Positions 21,450 through 34,329 of a stretch of 64,000 nt of DNA are shown in pieces. The notes beneath the pieces were generated by a model. The model saw only the letters and a program-made list of their open reading frames with translations. It was not told the origin of the DNA and searched no databases. Where the stretch lies: the NCBI GenBank assembly GCA_963675135.1, contig OY776121.1, positions 60,099,265-60,163,264 of the forward strand, in the 5' to 3' direction. A program made the translations under genes and the position numbers. Each line of letters opens with the position of its first letter. The first letter of the stretch is position 1. Origin of the DNA: Galeopsis tetrahit. Its lineage: Eukaryota > Streptophyta > Magnoliopsida > Lamiales > Lamiaceae.

Positions 21450-22080
21450 TTTGGACAAAGATTCGAATGTATAAATTATTCATTAATATTATGATTTATG
21501 AGAGATAAAAGTGTGTTGGGTTGAGTTTTCTAGGTTGAACATTTAAAGTTAATTTACCCTTAAAAATAGAAAAGAAAAATAGAGAGAAAAATATCTTCAG
21601 CTTCAACCTTTGAATCGAGTTGAAATTTAAACAACACATTCAGGACTCGTCAAGATACATTCTGAACGGGGGAGATCATGGTTGGAGCTCTGTATTGTCG
21701 GGAATAGCCATGAATAGAAGGGTCTATTTTTTGGACTATTCACTTCTGCGCAGTTGAGTTTAATAGGCCGTTTCTCACAAACCAACTGTTGGATCGAGTT
21801 GTAATTTGGACGTAAGTTCAGGAGACATTGTAGTTCATTCTGGACGATGGAAATCGGGTTCTAAACTTTTGAGCGTCGGGAATAGTAAACGAACAATTTG
21901 GTGTTGTTGGTGAGACTTTGTAGTTATCAAGTATTATCGTTGAATATCGAATTGTAATACTTAGATTCTTGTCACAGTGAAACTTTTAGGTGAACTATGA
22001 TCTCGTGATTTTTACTCCTCACATTGAGGAGGTTTTTCACGTAAAAGTTGTTCGTGTTATTATTTCCTGCTAGATTCATT
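21450..22080 (+). repeat. Possible Copia-type LTR remnant
   Basis: The stretch GATCTCGTGATTTTTACTCC, then CACATTGAGGAGGTTTTTCACGT (shown in pieces: CACATTGAGGAGG, TTTTTCACGTAAAAG), resembles the R-U5 part of plant Copia LTRs. TTGTCACAGTGA lies upstream. No primer-binding site or internal domain follows. No protein evidence, so the call is weak. Confidence 0.3.
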
Positions 22081-22332
22081 TGGTGTAATATTATAATATT
22101 TTTAAAAAATAGTTAAAATATTATTTTACTATTTTAAGTATAAATCATAAAGTAAAACACATACAAAATATATCACTTGTGCGTGTTCCCCAAAAATTGA
22201 AGTTTAGAACATTATTGAGGTATTCCCATTAATAAATTCTAATGTCCATTATTTGTTGTGTTCGTGTGATTCCCAGTGGTACACGTTAAAGGCTTCAGAA
22301 ATTAGAATTTTTTCTCTCTTTCAAAATTTATA

Positions 22333-22650
22333 CTCCCTCTATCCACCAAAAGTGTGCTCACTTTTTTTTATATGTGCTTTTAAAAAAATCATATTTTAAT
22401 TATAAAGAATATATTTAATATAATGAGTAGAAAATATATTTGGTAGATATTTTATATGTGCTTTTAAAAAAATCATATTTTAATTATAAAGAATATATTT
22501 AATATAATGAGTAGAAAATATATTTGGTAGATACTCAATCTTGTTAGTAAAGTATAAAAAATATTCAAAAGTTAACTATTTAAATAGAATAAGCACGTTT
22601 TTGTGGACCTCAAAAAAAGAAATGAGCACACTTTTGGTGGACGGAGGGAG
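22333..22650. mobile_element. Stowaway MITE with an internal 84-bp duplication
   Basis: The ends CTCCCTCTATCCACCAAAAG and, reverse-complemented, CTCCCTCCGTCCACCAAAAG are flanked by TA on both sides (22331-22332, 22651-22652). An 84-bp block starting TATGTGCTTTTAAAAAAATC is repeated perfectly or nearly so at 22371 and 22455. Confidence 0.88.
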
Positions 22651-22674
22651 TATGTTAAAAAAATTATATTTAGA

Positions 22675-22745
22675 TCACAAGGTTTCGAACTTGTGACCTT
22701 ATACATATCTTGAGTTATTGTAACTATTGCACCAACAATCACCTT
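22675..22745 (-). repeat. tRNA-like SINE head remnant
   Basis: On the minus strand TGGTGCAATAGTTAC (A-box-like) is followed about 30 nt later by GGTCACAAGTTCGAAACC (B-box-like). This is the RNA polymerase III promoter arrangement of tRNA-derived SINEs. No cloverleaf or poly(A) tail is evident. Confidence 0.4.
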
Positions 22746-23930
22746 ATTGTTAGTTTTTGTTTTTCTGAGTTCATAACGGTTTACTTGTGCATATGCACGG
22801 GAGACCAACTCCATTATAATTTATATCTTTATTTTTAAGGTATATTGAACCCTAATAACGATTACAATTAGTTTATTGAAATACTTTATAAAAAATTATA
22901 TACATACAATTTTTCAAACAATTATACATATGTATACGTGTATGATCTTTACTGATGACTCGTGGTTTTATACGAGATTATACAGTTTGTGGTTGTATGG
23001 GCATGTCCTAATCTTATAATATAATCTCACAATATGTAAGAAAATAAGTTAATTTTTAAAGTTCATGTGAGGAAGTGAAATAATCAAGTTAGGTTTTTTT
23101 TTTTTTTTTTCAGGATTCTTCAGAAAAAAATTCCAAGTTTTATAAGAAATGTACTCCATATATATTGTTCGATTAATCTTACATATGAACATCCCTAGGG
23201 CTAGTTTCGAAATACCATGACAGTGTGCCAATCTCATGTAGTCAAAATGTTGGCAATGGCTGAGTGCAGACCCAAGACCTCAAAGTCCCTAAACCCTTTC
23301 TAGCTTTTCTCTATCACCATTGTTATATCATTTTCTTGTAACCACTTATTCTCGAAACGAAAAGAGTTACGAGCTCGTTCTCATTGACGCTATCCAATAA
23401 AATTGGATTATAATCCGAGACCGAAGCAATTAAGTTAAAGAATCTTGCATTTGGGGATGTTGCGAGTTGCAAATGAAACAATCACACAAATTAAAGTCGT
23501 TCTATTATGTAATACACAATTTTTGCTAACATAAGTTATTTGTTCGTCCGATCGTCTTACAATTGTTTGTACACCCTTAAAAGGAAACCTCTCCACAAAC
23601 TCTATTCTCACAATATTCACGTATTTATCCAAAATATCATTATTTTTACACTTATTCTAACCATTCTCTACTTTATTCATATAAATTTATAAAATTATCC
23701 CACAATACTTCACTTATTACATTTTTTTTTTTAAAGTGTGTCAATTTTGTAGTGCAAACATTTATAGAACGGAGGAGCACATTGAAACAAAAATTAAATT
23801 TAAACTTTAAAAGAATAACCTCTAGTCGAACTTTTCCAAAAAAGAGGTGCAGCAGGATTGTTGAGATGTTGAGACTGGACACAAAACGCAATCTCAGCCA
23901 CGAATGATGACTCAAAGGACTAAAATGCCC
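22746..23930. other. Intergenic DNA upstream of CYP98A, no gene seen
   Basis: No ORF with family resemblance on either strand. The right end grades into the CYP98A promoter. Confidence 0.5.
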
Positions 23931-23937
23931 TTCACTT

Positions 23938-23970
23938 ACCAACCCCATTGACACTATACACCCACCTACT
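23938..23970 (+). promoter_or_regulatory. AC-element-like MYB sites upstream of CYP98A
   Basis: ACCAACC at 23938-23944 is a perfect AC-II element, and ACCTACT at 23964-23970 is one base off AC-I (ACCTACC). Both lie 75-107 bp upstream of the start codon. Such sites are recognised by R2R3-MYB activators of lignin and phenylpropanoid genes, which fits the downstream gene. Function is inferred from sequence only. Confidence 0.5.
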
Positions 23971-24044
23971 ACACCCACCCGCACCCAATATAGCCACTCT
24001 TCTTATCGTGCAATTGGTTCACAGTCACAGCCATAACCATAGCC

Positions 24045-26768
24045 ATGGCACCTTTCTCTCTCCTCCTCCTTCTCCCTCTCTCTCTCCCCCTCATCTTCCT
24101 CCTCAACCACCTCTTCTACCGCCTCCGTTACCGTCTTCCGCCCGGTCCTCCACCGCGTCCGGTGGTCGGAAACCTCTACGACATTAAACCAATCCGATTC
24201 CGCTGCTACTCAGAGTGGGCCCAACGCTACGGGCCGATTATTTCAGTGTGGATCGGCTCTACCCTAAACGTCGTCGTTAACAACACGCTGTTAGCGAAAG
24301 AAGTACTGAAAGAGAAGGATCAGCAATTGGCCGACCGCCACCGCACCCGCTCCGCCGCTAGGTTCAGCAAAGACGGCCAGGACCTGATTTGGGCCGATTA
24401 TGGCCCCCACTATGTGAAGGTGAGAAAGGTTTGTACGATTGAGCTGTTTTCTCCCAAAAGACTCGAAGCGTTGAGGCCTATTAGAGAAGATGAGGTTGCG
24501 GCTATGGTCAAATCCATTTATACAGATTGCACTGCCCCTGGTATGTTTTTTTTTTACGATTAATCGAGAAATTCACATTAAATTATATAATTTCTTAGTG
24601 TTAATTTGCGTTTTCATTGATACTTTTGGAATTTGAATTATCTGGAGCATAGGATTTTAGTGGAATTCATATACTGCAATTAGCAAATTGCGTAAATTAT
24701 TTACTGTTTGAAACAGAAAAAAAAAAAAAAAAAAAAAGTATAGTTGTTTAGTATTCTTATGTTTCCTGATTTCAAAATTGTGACTCATGCCCACGTTTTA
24801 TCCATGCCTTACTAAATTTAATTTACATATCACTGAATCACATTTAAATCTTAATAAATCACCCATAATACCTCTTTCTTTACTTGACCTTACCCAACCT
24901 AAATCGTTTTTTTACTTAAAAAGAAGTGTGTCGGTCAAGAGGTATACTAATACAATAAACAAAAGTAGGTGAGCTTTGATATCTCAACTTTTAGGGTGGG
25001 ACCGTTGGGTTGTTGTGACTTGTGTATAAACCAAACATTGCCTTACCTAATAAACATTAGGTTGGTCTGCTATGGACTCGAGTGCATGTTGTGCACCCTA
25101 GTTCATGTTACACTTTTTAATTTATTGACTTACACTTTTTGGTAAATGGTGTTACATTTTTCAATTATTAAACTGTATAATAATATTTTTAGTATAATAA
25201 TTGAAAAGTACAACACCATTATCAAAAAGTGTAAGTCAGTAAAACTGAAAAGTGCAACATGGACTAGAGTGCATACTATTGAATTCAACATGCACAACAT
25301 GCACTCTTTGAATGGATGAGGCAATTATGCAAATGAGTCGAATGGATAATAATAATGAATTCAACTGCACCATACAATTTTTATATTCCGCGAATTACTC
25401 ATATTTAAATTTCAGTCATGTCTGACTTTTATGAATTAAAAATAATTTTGTGAACTTTTAATTTTCAACATTTTAGTACAATAACGAGACTGTAAGAGGT
25501 AAAATGTCCCGGTGACAAATCAAAATTGTCTTAACAATTGAAAGTTTAAGGTTAACAATTGTTTATTCAAAGTTTTGGTAGCCTTTCTATTCTATAGTTT
25601 TTAGTGGTTGTATGTGCCACCTAATATGCAATTTCTGCAGATAAATTGGGAAAGAGTGTGCTGGTAAAGAAATATCTGGGATCTGTGGCGTTCAACAACA
25701 TCACCAGACTTGCATTCGGGAAACGATTCGAGAATGCAGACGGGATAATAGACGAGCAAGGCCAAGAGTTCAAGGCCATCGTTTCAAACGGGATTAAAAT
25801 CGGTGCATCCCTTTCCGTAGCCGAGCACATCCCGTGGCTCCGTTGGTTCGTCCCACTTGACGACAAGGCATTCACGGAACATGGAAATCGTAGAGACCGT
25901 CTCACACGAAAGATTATGGAAGAGCACACGCAGGCCCGCCAAGAAACCGGAGGATCTAAACACCACTTCTTCGATGCATTGTTGGCACTTCAAGAGAAAT
26001 ATGATCTTAGTGAGGACACCATCATTGGCCTTCTTTGGGTCAGTATTTTCTTGATCACAACTTCCCATTACACAATGATGTAACATCTGCTTTGCTAACT
26101 GTCAACTGCTCTGTTTCATACAGGACATGATCACAGCTGGAATGGACACAACGGCGATATCCGTCGAGTGGGCCATGGCGGAGCTGATCAAGAATCCAAG
26201 GGTCCAACAAAAGGCTCAGGAGGAGCTGGACCGTGTGATTGGGCACGATCGTGTGGTCACGGAGCTCGACTTCTCAAACCTACCGTACCTACAATCCGTA
26301 GCCAAGGAATCACTTAGGTTACACCCGCCAACCCCTCTCATGCTCCCTCACCGAGCCACTGCCAACGTCAAGATCGGTGGCTACGACATCCCCAAGGGGA
26401 CAATCGTCCACGTAAATGTTTGGGCCGTTGCACGGGACCCTGAGGTGTGGAAGAACCCCTTGGAATTTCGTCCCGAGAGGTTCCTCGAGGAAGACGTTGA
26501 CATGAAAGGGGCCGATTTTCGTCTCCTACCGTTTGGCGCAGGAAGAAGAGTATGCCCGGGGGCACAACTAGGCATCAACTTGGTTACGTCCATGATCGTT
26601 CACCTTCTCCACCACTTCAGTTGGGATGCTCCGAACGGGATGAGGCCCGAAGAGATCGACATGGCCGAGAGCCCGGGTATGGTGACCTACATGAAGACTC
26701 CATTGGAGGCGGTTCCCACTCCAAGATTGCCTTCCAGCTTGTACAAACGTATGGCTATGGATGCTTGA
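24045..26768 (+). CDS. CYP98A: CYP98A cytochrome P450 (p-coumaroyl shikimate/quinate-type 3'-hydroxylase)
   Basis: Three exons, 24045-24540, 25641-26038 and 26124-26768, join without a frame break into 512 aa; all introns are GT-AG. An N-terminal membrane anchor (LLLLLPLSLPLIFLLNHLF) precedes the proline hinge PPGPPPRPVVGN. Further motifs are WADYGPHYVKVRK (C-helix), AGMDTT (I-helix oxygen-binding groove), KESLR (ExxR), FRPERF, and the heme loop FGAGRRVCPGAQLG with the Cys thiolate. All key residues are present and the length is normal. CYP98A enzymes sit on the ER and 3'-hydroxylate p-coumaroyl esters, feeding lignin, chlorogenic acid or rosmarinic acid synthesis. Substrate (shikimate, quinate or hydroxyphenyllactate ester) cannot be decided from sequence. 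Intron 1 (1.1 kb) carries an M1 MITE. The ATG context AGCCATGGC is strong. Confidence 0.95.
25059..25305. mobile_element. MITE family M1, copy 3, inside CYP98A intron 1
   Basis: The left end GGTTGGTCTGCTATGGAC and the paired subterminal arms match copy 2. The right end is rearranged (GTGCATACT, then ATTGAATTCAACATGC), so no clean target duplication is seen. It lies between the exon 1 donor (24541) and exon 2 acceptor (25640) and leaves both intact. Confidence 0.8.
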
Positions 26769-28237
26769 TTTGTTCATTTTTGTGTAGAAAATGAAGCAAG
26801 CTTTCGTTTATGGTGTTTGATTGTTTCATGAAATGTCACCTTGCTATTTTGTTGTGTTTAAAACTCTCACTTGGCTTGATCAATATATCTTGTTTATCTA
26901 GCAAACAAAAATTGTGAACTATTTGATTGAGATTACTACAACGCCTCGTTATTTCCTTGTATTTACAGGATTAAGTGAAGCTATTCGATACTTGATTCAA
27001 TATCATTCAGTAAAAATTCGTTTGAGCTTGATTCGACATCGATATTAAACAAGTTTGAACATATATTCATGTTTCGTACAATCTAAAGTTCGGCTCGAGA
27101 TTGATAAGTAAAAAAAAGATTAAATTAGTGTAAGAAAATTAAACTACTCGAGCTCGACTCGATTAAAGCTCGTTCGAGTTTGACTCATTTAATTATCAAA
27201 CAAGCTCAAACAATAATTTTAAAGTTCAATAATATTTCAAACAAGTTTGAACTACACTGTTCCGTTCCGTTCGGGCTGGACTCATTTGTAACACTAAATT
27301 TTGTTTCGTTTATTTTGTGTGTTTCCCACATTTGTTGGTAAGGTATCTCGTTCAGCACATTTGTATGTCTCCCTGCTCTCTTTTCTATCCCATTATTTTT
27401 TTGTCCAAGTCATATAAAATAATATGATTGTCCTTTTCCTTGTCTGTTTTCTTAGCTCAGTCAAATTATTCCTCAGATTATAAATAAAAATGAATCAAAA
27501 TTGATAAAAGTAAATGATGATCGAACATATACTTGTTTTGAGTACCTATACAATCACAAATAACCATCTCTTATTGTAGATTTTTATGGTGTTTTTTAGA
27601 TCCATAACCATGAGTCAAGTATCTCACAATAAAAACTAAGTACTAAAATTTTGAGTAAACACCTCAAGAATTGAGATGAAAAAGCAACAAATATGATGAC
27701 ATTATTCAAAGAACAAAAATAGCCAACTAAAAAGCATCAAATATGGCCTAAAGTATACCAACATAACCGCCTACAAGCCCAAAGCCATTACTACTAATGT
27801 GCACACAAGTGTGATTCTGAAAATAAAGATGTAATTAAAAGCTGGATGACAAGATAAACCTGTACCAACCCAACATACACCGACTGACGTGAACAAAAGA
27901 AGCAATATATAAGTGAGCGAATCTCCTCCGAAATGGAACCAGCAGATCAAGGAAGGTAGGTCGGAATCATCGAAAGAAGGGTGTCGCTTATAACTGCAAA
28001 CTCCGAGAGCTGCTGCCGATAAGCTATCAGGGGTGACTAGAACATAACATTAAAGCCAAATACATTGATTGATATCACAAATTAAGTACATGGTTTGTGA
28101 GCATCTGCATTATGATACATCTGGAACAGACATAGAAAGAACAAAGTAAACTTCCTTCCTAGCATAGATGTTAATATTTCATCATCTTCTTAGGTATACA
28201 TTTACCTACCATCTGATCCTACTACATTAGCACTACG
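26769..28237. other. CYP98A 3' region, a hAT-like repeat and the NC2-alpha 3' region
   Basis: The first 200 bp probably hold the CYP98A 3' UTR. 26990-27290 holds TCGAGCTCGACTCG-type repeat sequence like 4877. 27640-28237 is probably the 3' UTR of the minus-strand NC2-alpha gene. The two genes converge. No other gene seen. Confidence 0.45.
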
Positions 28238-31200
28238 CTACTCTTCTTCATCGTAATCTTCCTCATCTTCATCCACCCGCGAACCGAGTTGTGAAAGGTG
28301 AACAGGGTCAATGGCCATCCTATCCATCTCAGAAAGCCCAGCAAACTCTTCACCTTTTACGTCCGCAGGTGCTGCTACTGTTTTTTCTGAATTTTCATCT
28401 ACGCCAGCATTCAGATCAAAATTCCTGGGCTCCGATTCAACAACTGCGATAACTTTGTTCTCTTTTGGTGATTCTTTCGTCTCGTTATTATCCATTGGCC
28501 TACCTGGACTAGGGACTTCATTGACATTTTGCAGGATGCTAGTGGAGCCCGATTCAACCTCAATTCGAGGAAGTTCTCTCTCTGTTGCTCTGGGTCGGCC
28601 CCTCCCTCTTCCTCTACCCCTTCCTCTTCCCCTTCCACTGCTACTTGTATGACTCGTCTCCTGCTGCAATTAGGAGATGCAAACAGGTGAAGAGTTGGGT
28701 TACAGTGCTTGCCAAGAATTTCTCTATGTTATCCACTACAAGGGTTGCTGCTTTAGAGGCATTGGATGTTATCGAGCCATTCGTAAACATTATTAATAAG
28801 CAACACACTACAGGACCCTTCAATTTAACAGGTAATGGATATAGCAGATTAAGACAAAGAGCCCATTTGGATTGAGCTTATAAGCTGTTTTATGGAGCTT
28901 ATAAGCTCTCAAAAAGTGTGGTAAAAAATATTTTTAACAGCTCGTAAATCTTAAATAAGCTCTTATAGCTTATAAGCCTAAAAATAACGCACAAAACATT
29001 TCTAAAATAATTTTTTAAAAAACAAAAATCACCCCACCCATCGGTCATCCGGAGTCCGCCCCCACCCCACTCTCCAAATTAATTATTTATATACTAAAAT
29101 TAAAATAATTAAAAAAATAGTTTTGTTCAGCTTTCTACATTGATTTTGTTTCGCTATGCCCTTGTACTTCTGGTGTTTAGAAAGAACTTTTTTTATGCAA
29201 AGTTATTTTTGCAGTAAATTTTCAAGTTTTACTTCTAAATGTTTACATCTTAATAAAACAAAATAAATATCGAAGGGTTTAGTAAAATAAAATAATAAAT
29301 TACTAGGACTAAGTAAAACAAATACAGGCAACTCCAGAGACATGTATTAGTGCAGTTAGAAGTATGAAAACATTAGGACCATTACAAACACGTAGACCTG
29401 AACAGATAACATGAGATTTGATTGGATGAAAATCAGCTTAGAAGGATTAGCAGAATAAAAATGACCATATCTTACCATGCTGTTGCGTTTGGACTCTTCA
29501 TCACTGTCTTTATGTTCACTGGCAACTTTCCTGGGAATACAATTAGCAAATCCATTTTAACAGTTTGTTCATTCCAATAAGGAGCACAAGGCAGAAACAT
29601 AATACCTTCTTTTTGAGGCGTCTGCTGCAGAATCAGAATGACCATAGTCAGGAACTTTGTTAACCACCTCTTTGAGAAAGTCGAACACATTATAACTGTG
29701 TACACAATGTTTCCTGCACACAAGGAGAAAGACTTAGAAGGTGTAGTAGATTACACATAAACATGAAACACGTTTTAGTACATACTGTGAACTCCACAGA
29801 TTACTTCTAATACACTCATGTCTCTGCAAAATTTATATAATAGCCTCTGCGGAGCAATAATTTTGTATTTGTCCTTGCTTTTTGAACATGATCGACCCAA
29901 GTGGCTCGAGGAGTTTACAAATACCAAATTATAAAACATTCCACATTTGACGATTGTTAACTCATGTTCACGTTTAGGTCTCTGTCTAGTAATCCATGTG
30001 ACAGACTCGTCCTAAAGTCAGGTCAGATGTGTATTGTGAGTGGTCCTACAGTATGGAAGGACTTCAAAGAGAAAGCCTTGTCCAGTTGTCCCTTTTGATG
30101 ATTCATGATTGTGATATCCCATTCAGTTTGTTGAAGTCAAATTGAAATGGTATATACATAAGAAAAATACACATAATAAATCTCTAGCAACTTAGGTTAA
30201 TCATTTTTGCAAGTGACGACAAATTGAAATGGTATATACGTAAGAAAAATATACATAATAAATCTCTAGCCAATCACGCCAGATTATACGGACCCCATCC
30301 AACAAGCAAAGATGAGATACTCATTTATAAAAATATTTGCACATTTATGATGCCTAGTCAGGAGTAACCCAATACCCCTTTGTAGGTGCAATAATGCAAT
30401 TGTTCCCACACCATGACAACAAACAAACCACAAGTTTTATGGCTTAATCCTTACAATCTAATAAATTGTGCCACATAATACAAGAGCAATCACCATTCCA
30501 CCACATGCCATGTGCTATTTCCCAAGTTATCACTAACTATGTGGTAAGCCATTAACAAATTAAAGTTAAGCAGATAAGGACACAATTATTTAGCTTCTGC
30601 CAAAATGCTAGTGAGGGCAAACCCCCAATGTTCAAAAAAAAATCTTCACCATTTTTATTTGAAAATATATTTTTAGTACTTAAAGTCTTAAATATTGATT
30701 ATTGCATCAACCTCATGGGACAATAACTACATAATTAATGTAGGTAAAGATAGCCCCACCTAGATCACATATGCCTAAAAAGAAGTAATATTAGATCTAG
30801 AAAATCAGAGATTGGATAATTACACTGTCAGTAGCTAGAACTCTATCAGGATTGAGGAATATTGGTGAAGCAGAAGGAAAGGCACTAGTGCAGATAACCG
30901 TAGCCAAAGTTGAATTGCATGAATAATAATTCATTGCTTGAACTTGCATTTATTTCTGGTGACTAGTCATAATTCTCATTTCCAGCATCTCCATTGGAAT
31001 TTTGAGGGTTGTTTTAGTTTATATATTAATGTGAAACTGAAAATAAATTTGGAGAAAATGAATAGCTTTACACCTCAAAATATAATTGGTCAAGTGTAGT
31101 TCTAACTTCTAACAAACTTTGACATAGAAAAACATAAAGTAATTTTATAAGGCATAATTTTCAAAAGTTGTGCATTTACAAGTTCCAGAAGCTTGCATTA

Positions 31201-33987
31201 GTAGGATCTACTTTGAATATTTATATTAAATATGACAATTCACTAGGGTGATATGCACCGGCCGATTCTAGCAGAACGACAGTAGAAAATAATTATATAT
31301 TAAGATAAATAGTTATGGGATTTGAATTTCAAATAATTTATTATAACAAACGACAGTAGGTAGGTCTCATTGTTATTAAAAAAATTGAAATTAGTGATAT
31401 ACTCCCTCCGTCCACCAAAATCATGCCTACTTTTCTTATTTGGACGTCCCCCAAAAGTGTGCCTACACCTTAAAAGTCAACAATCACTTTATCTTCACCC
31501 TTCAACCATCACTTAATTACTTAAATTGTCATTCACCTTTACTCACAAACAATCACTTTATTCATAAATGGACCCCACAATACTCTTACTTTATCTACTT
31601 TTTCTTAAAACATGTGCCCAGACAATTAGGCACACTTTTGGTGGCTGGAAGGAGTATTAAATTATTAATTGATATTGGTAGATCCCAATGGTGCAATAAA
31701 AGTTGAAGATTAGGAATATAGAGTAGAAACGAGATTTTGATGTTAAAATAAAAAAGATAAAACAGGATAAGTTCCAATAGTATTCATTAAAAAGAAAATA
31801 GTGAACAACGTGGGCCTACACTCCAAGGACAATATCTAAAAGAAAACGCAAACCATAAAAATGCAGCATGCATCTTCTCAAGTTGTAGCAATGATCAGAA
31901 GGAGAATTTAATTCAAAAACACTTAACAAATGCATTCAGTCACATAACCAAACAGCTATAGAATTCCTTCACACCTCTTAGCATTACTATGGTCTCATGA
32001 AGGGATGGTAATATCAGGATCCATAATCAATGGATGAAACTAAATAATAGATTCGAGAAGAATAAGTTATGAAAGGTATTTTTACTCACAAATGCAACGA
32101 ATTAACAGTCTTTGCTCCTCTCTGCACAGTTATGTCATACGTACGGTCACAAAGATCTTGTAGAAATAATTCCAAAGCCTTAGCTGCATAAATATGTCAC
32201 AAAAGGAAATAAGATTCATTGACAAAATGGAAGTCGCTAGGCAACACATACAATTAATACATACAGACTAAGACTGGAACAGCCATTGCAATCTTCCCAA
32301 CATCCTCATCAGCTTGCATGATCTTTTTGATCCGTGCCTGAGATAAACACACTTCCCTTAGAATTTGGCAGAAAATCGTGGAAACTTTGTGTATGCAGGA
32401 ACATTTCAGAATACAAGTAGAGAAAGCATGCTTCTCCTAAATATAGAACCTTAAGCCAAGGGCATAGACAACATTGAAAAGCTACAAGATTCAAAGTTTT
32501 TAAACTCAGAACCAGCTGTTGAACACCCAAAAGAAAAAGGGATCTGGATATTAAACTAACTTTATGTGCGTGCGTGCACGCATGTTCGGAACTTCTTTTT
32601 TCTCATGTATACTTACATGTATAGATTATACAAACGAGAACTTAACTGACAAAATTATAAATTACAAAAAAGGTTATATTAAAGTGTTCAAAGTCCTTTA
32701 AATGACGAAAAGGCTGAAAGGAGAATCCTTGAAACAAACACTGCAAAATTGAACATGCAGCCGCTTATTTTTGCATGGAATCTTCCCATTCTACTTTTAT
32801 ATTAAACTATCAATAAGCATTTCTTTCACTCATTTTCACCATATAATACAACAAATTCTCATTTCAAATTTTGTCAAACTTAGAAACAGGATACATAAAA
32901 CAGATAACCATACCCCTATGGCCGTATCTTGCATCTTTTCATACAGAATAAACCATAAAATAAAAAACATGTGTTTATTTTCAAACCCATAAAATCAATA
33001 TAGAACATAAGTAATCCATACATTCATTTTTACACAATCTTGTAAAAATATTTTTAACTTAACGATTCTGAAAACATTAAATGGAGATACACAATGAAAG
33101 CAAAGATGCACTTAAACTAAAAAGTGTATGCTACTTAAGTGAAAGACTTTGGCAAAATGTATTAATGTAAACAAACATGTAAAATGTGGAAACAAAGACA
33201 CCATTCGGTTCAAAATATGATCTTTTCAGTTTTAACTATTCGAAACCCTACTATAGATTTGTTTCATCCATTTTCATTAGATAGAACTTGCGTTTATATC
33301 TAAAGTGCATCTTCAAATCCACTATTCACTTTCTTTCTTTCATACACCTATTCAACATTTTCAAATCTAATAAAGTATTAATAGGTGCTTTAAAGAAAAC
33401 AATAAAATTATCTAATTATACACACACACACACATACATATATTTCAAAAAGTATACAGGCTGCTCTATACAGAATTATAATTTATAACCGATAGAACAA
33501 TAGTAAAATATTTCTGACCTCAAAAGCCGATTTTTTTTAAACATGTAACATAAAATTGAAAGCAAGTGGGTTGAAAGAATGACACATCAACAACAAAATA
33601 TGGCATTAGCAAAATCAATACTCCTACCCACGGTGCAGATATACAATTCAGAAATAAGAAAGCTAATTGTCCAGGCTTCAATTGGTTCATACAAACTTTT
33701 AGGGGAAACCCCACCAAAAAGCGAGTAATTAAAACTCAAGCACAATCATACACTTCAAACATTTACAAAGAGAAACTATAAAAATTGCACGAACTAAAAA
33801 GCACTGAATTTTTCAAAGTGAATACTCAAAAATGTAGGCACTTAGCATAGTCACTCTGAGATTAAAAAAATAAGGGGAATTAAGAAACTAAAAACAACTA
33901 ATTACACAAATTGCAAGAGATAAAAGAAACGAAAAATAAGAGAGAGAAACCTACTGCTGGAAAACGCGTATCAAGCTTCTTCCTCAT
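28238..33987 (-). CDS. NC2alpha: NC2-alpha / DR1-associated protein 1 (histone-fold transcription repressor subunit)
   Basis: Six exons on the minus strand: 33955-33987, 32265-32337, 32090-32183, 29606-29713, 29476-29530 and 28238-28663. All introns are GT-AG, all phases match, and the product is 262 aa. The N-terminus MRKKLDTRFPA continues into ARIKKIMQADEDVGKIA, KALELFLQDLCDRTYD, AKTVNSLHLKHCV and FDFLKEVVNKVPDYG. This is the H2A/NF-YC-type histone fold of NC2-alpha. The tail has a GRGRGRGR tract, LPRIEVE, RNFDLN and an acidic C-terminus (DEDEEDYDEEE). Known role: it dimerises with NC2-beta/DR1, binds TBP on promoters and blocks TFIIA/TFIIB entry in the nucleus. Introns reach 2.4 kb and contain a Stowaway element and other repeats. 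The first exon codes only 11 residues. Splice sites are predicted by eye, not from transcripts. Confidence 0.92.
28865..29060. repeat. GAGCTTATAAGC-rich MITE-like repeat in NC2-alpha intron 5
   Basis: It begins GCCCATTTGGATTGAGC and contains several AGCTTATAAGCT palindromes. It is similar in style to 47253-47440. Ends and target duplication are not clear. Confidence 0.4.
31402..31654. mobile_element. Stowaway MITE in NC2-alpha intron 3
   Basis: The ends CTCCCTCCGTCCACCAAAA and, reverse-complemented, CTCCTTCCAGCCACCAAAAG are flanked by TA on each side (31400-31401, 31655-31656). Length 253 bp, non-coding. It is the same terminal family as 22333. Confidence 0.85.
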
Positions 33988-34329
33988 GGCGTAGTCAGAT
34001 TTCAGCAGCCATAAAAAAAAATTCAACTCATATAGATAGTCTAAACAGAAAAAAATCGGCACACCTAACCTAATCAATCACTTCAGCTATTCACGAGTGC
34101 AGACCCATTAACTAAAAAATCTTCGAAAATTGAAAAAGAAGATAGATATAACACAAAAACAGAAGAAAAAATAAAAATTTGATCGGCTGATTGAGAGAGA
34201 TGAAGAAAGTGAGAAACGGGCTCTGGGATTCAGATCCGAAACTCAGGTAGTGCAGCAGAATTCATAATTCTTCCTCGAGGAGTCGTAGAAATGGCGACTT
34301 TGAAGAAAAACAATAAACAAAAATCAGAA

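Noticed and set aside
22677..22740. Functional tRNA gene on the minus strand
   Set aside because: A- and B-box-like motifs are present but the arms do not form a cloverleaf.
23673..23984. 103-aa minus ORF upstream of CYP98A
   Set aside because: No motif, no splice or codon support; overlaps the CYP98A promoter.
28311..28652. 113-aa plus-strand ORF
   Set aside because: Shadow of the NC2-alpha last exon.
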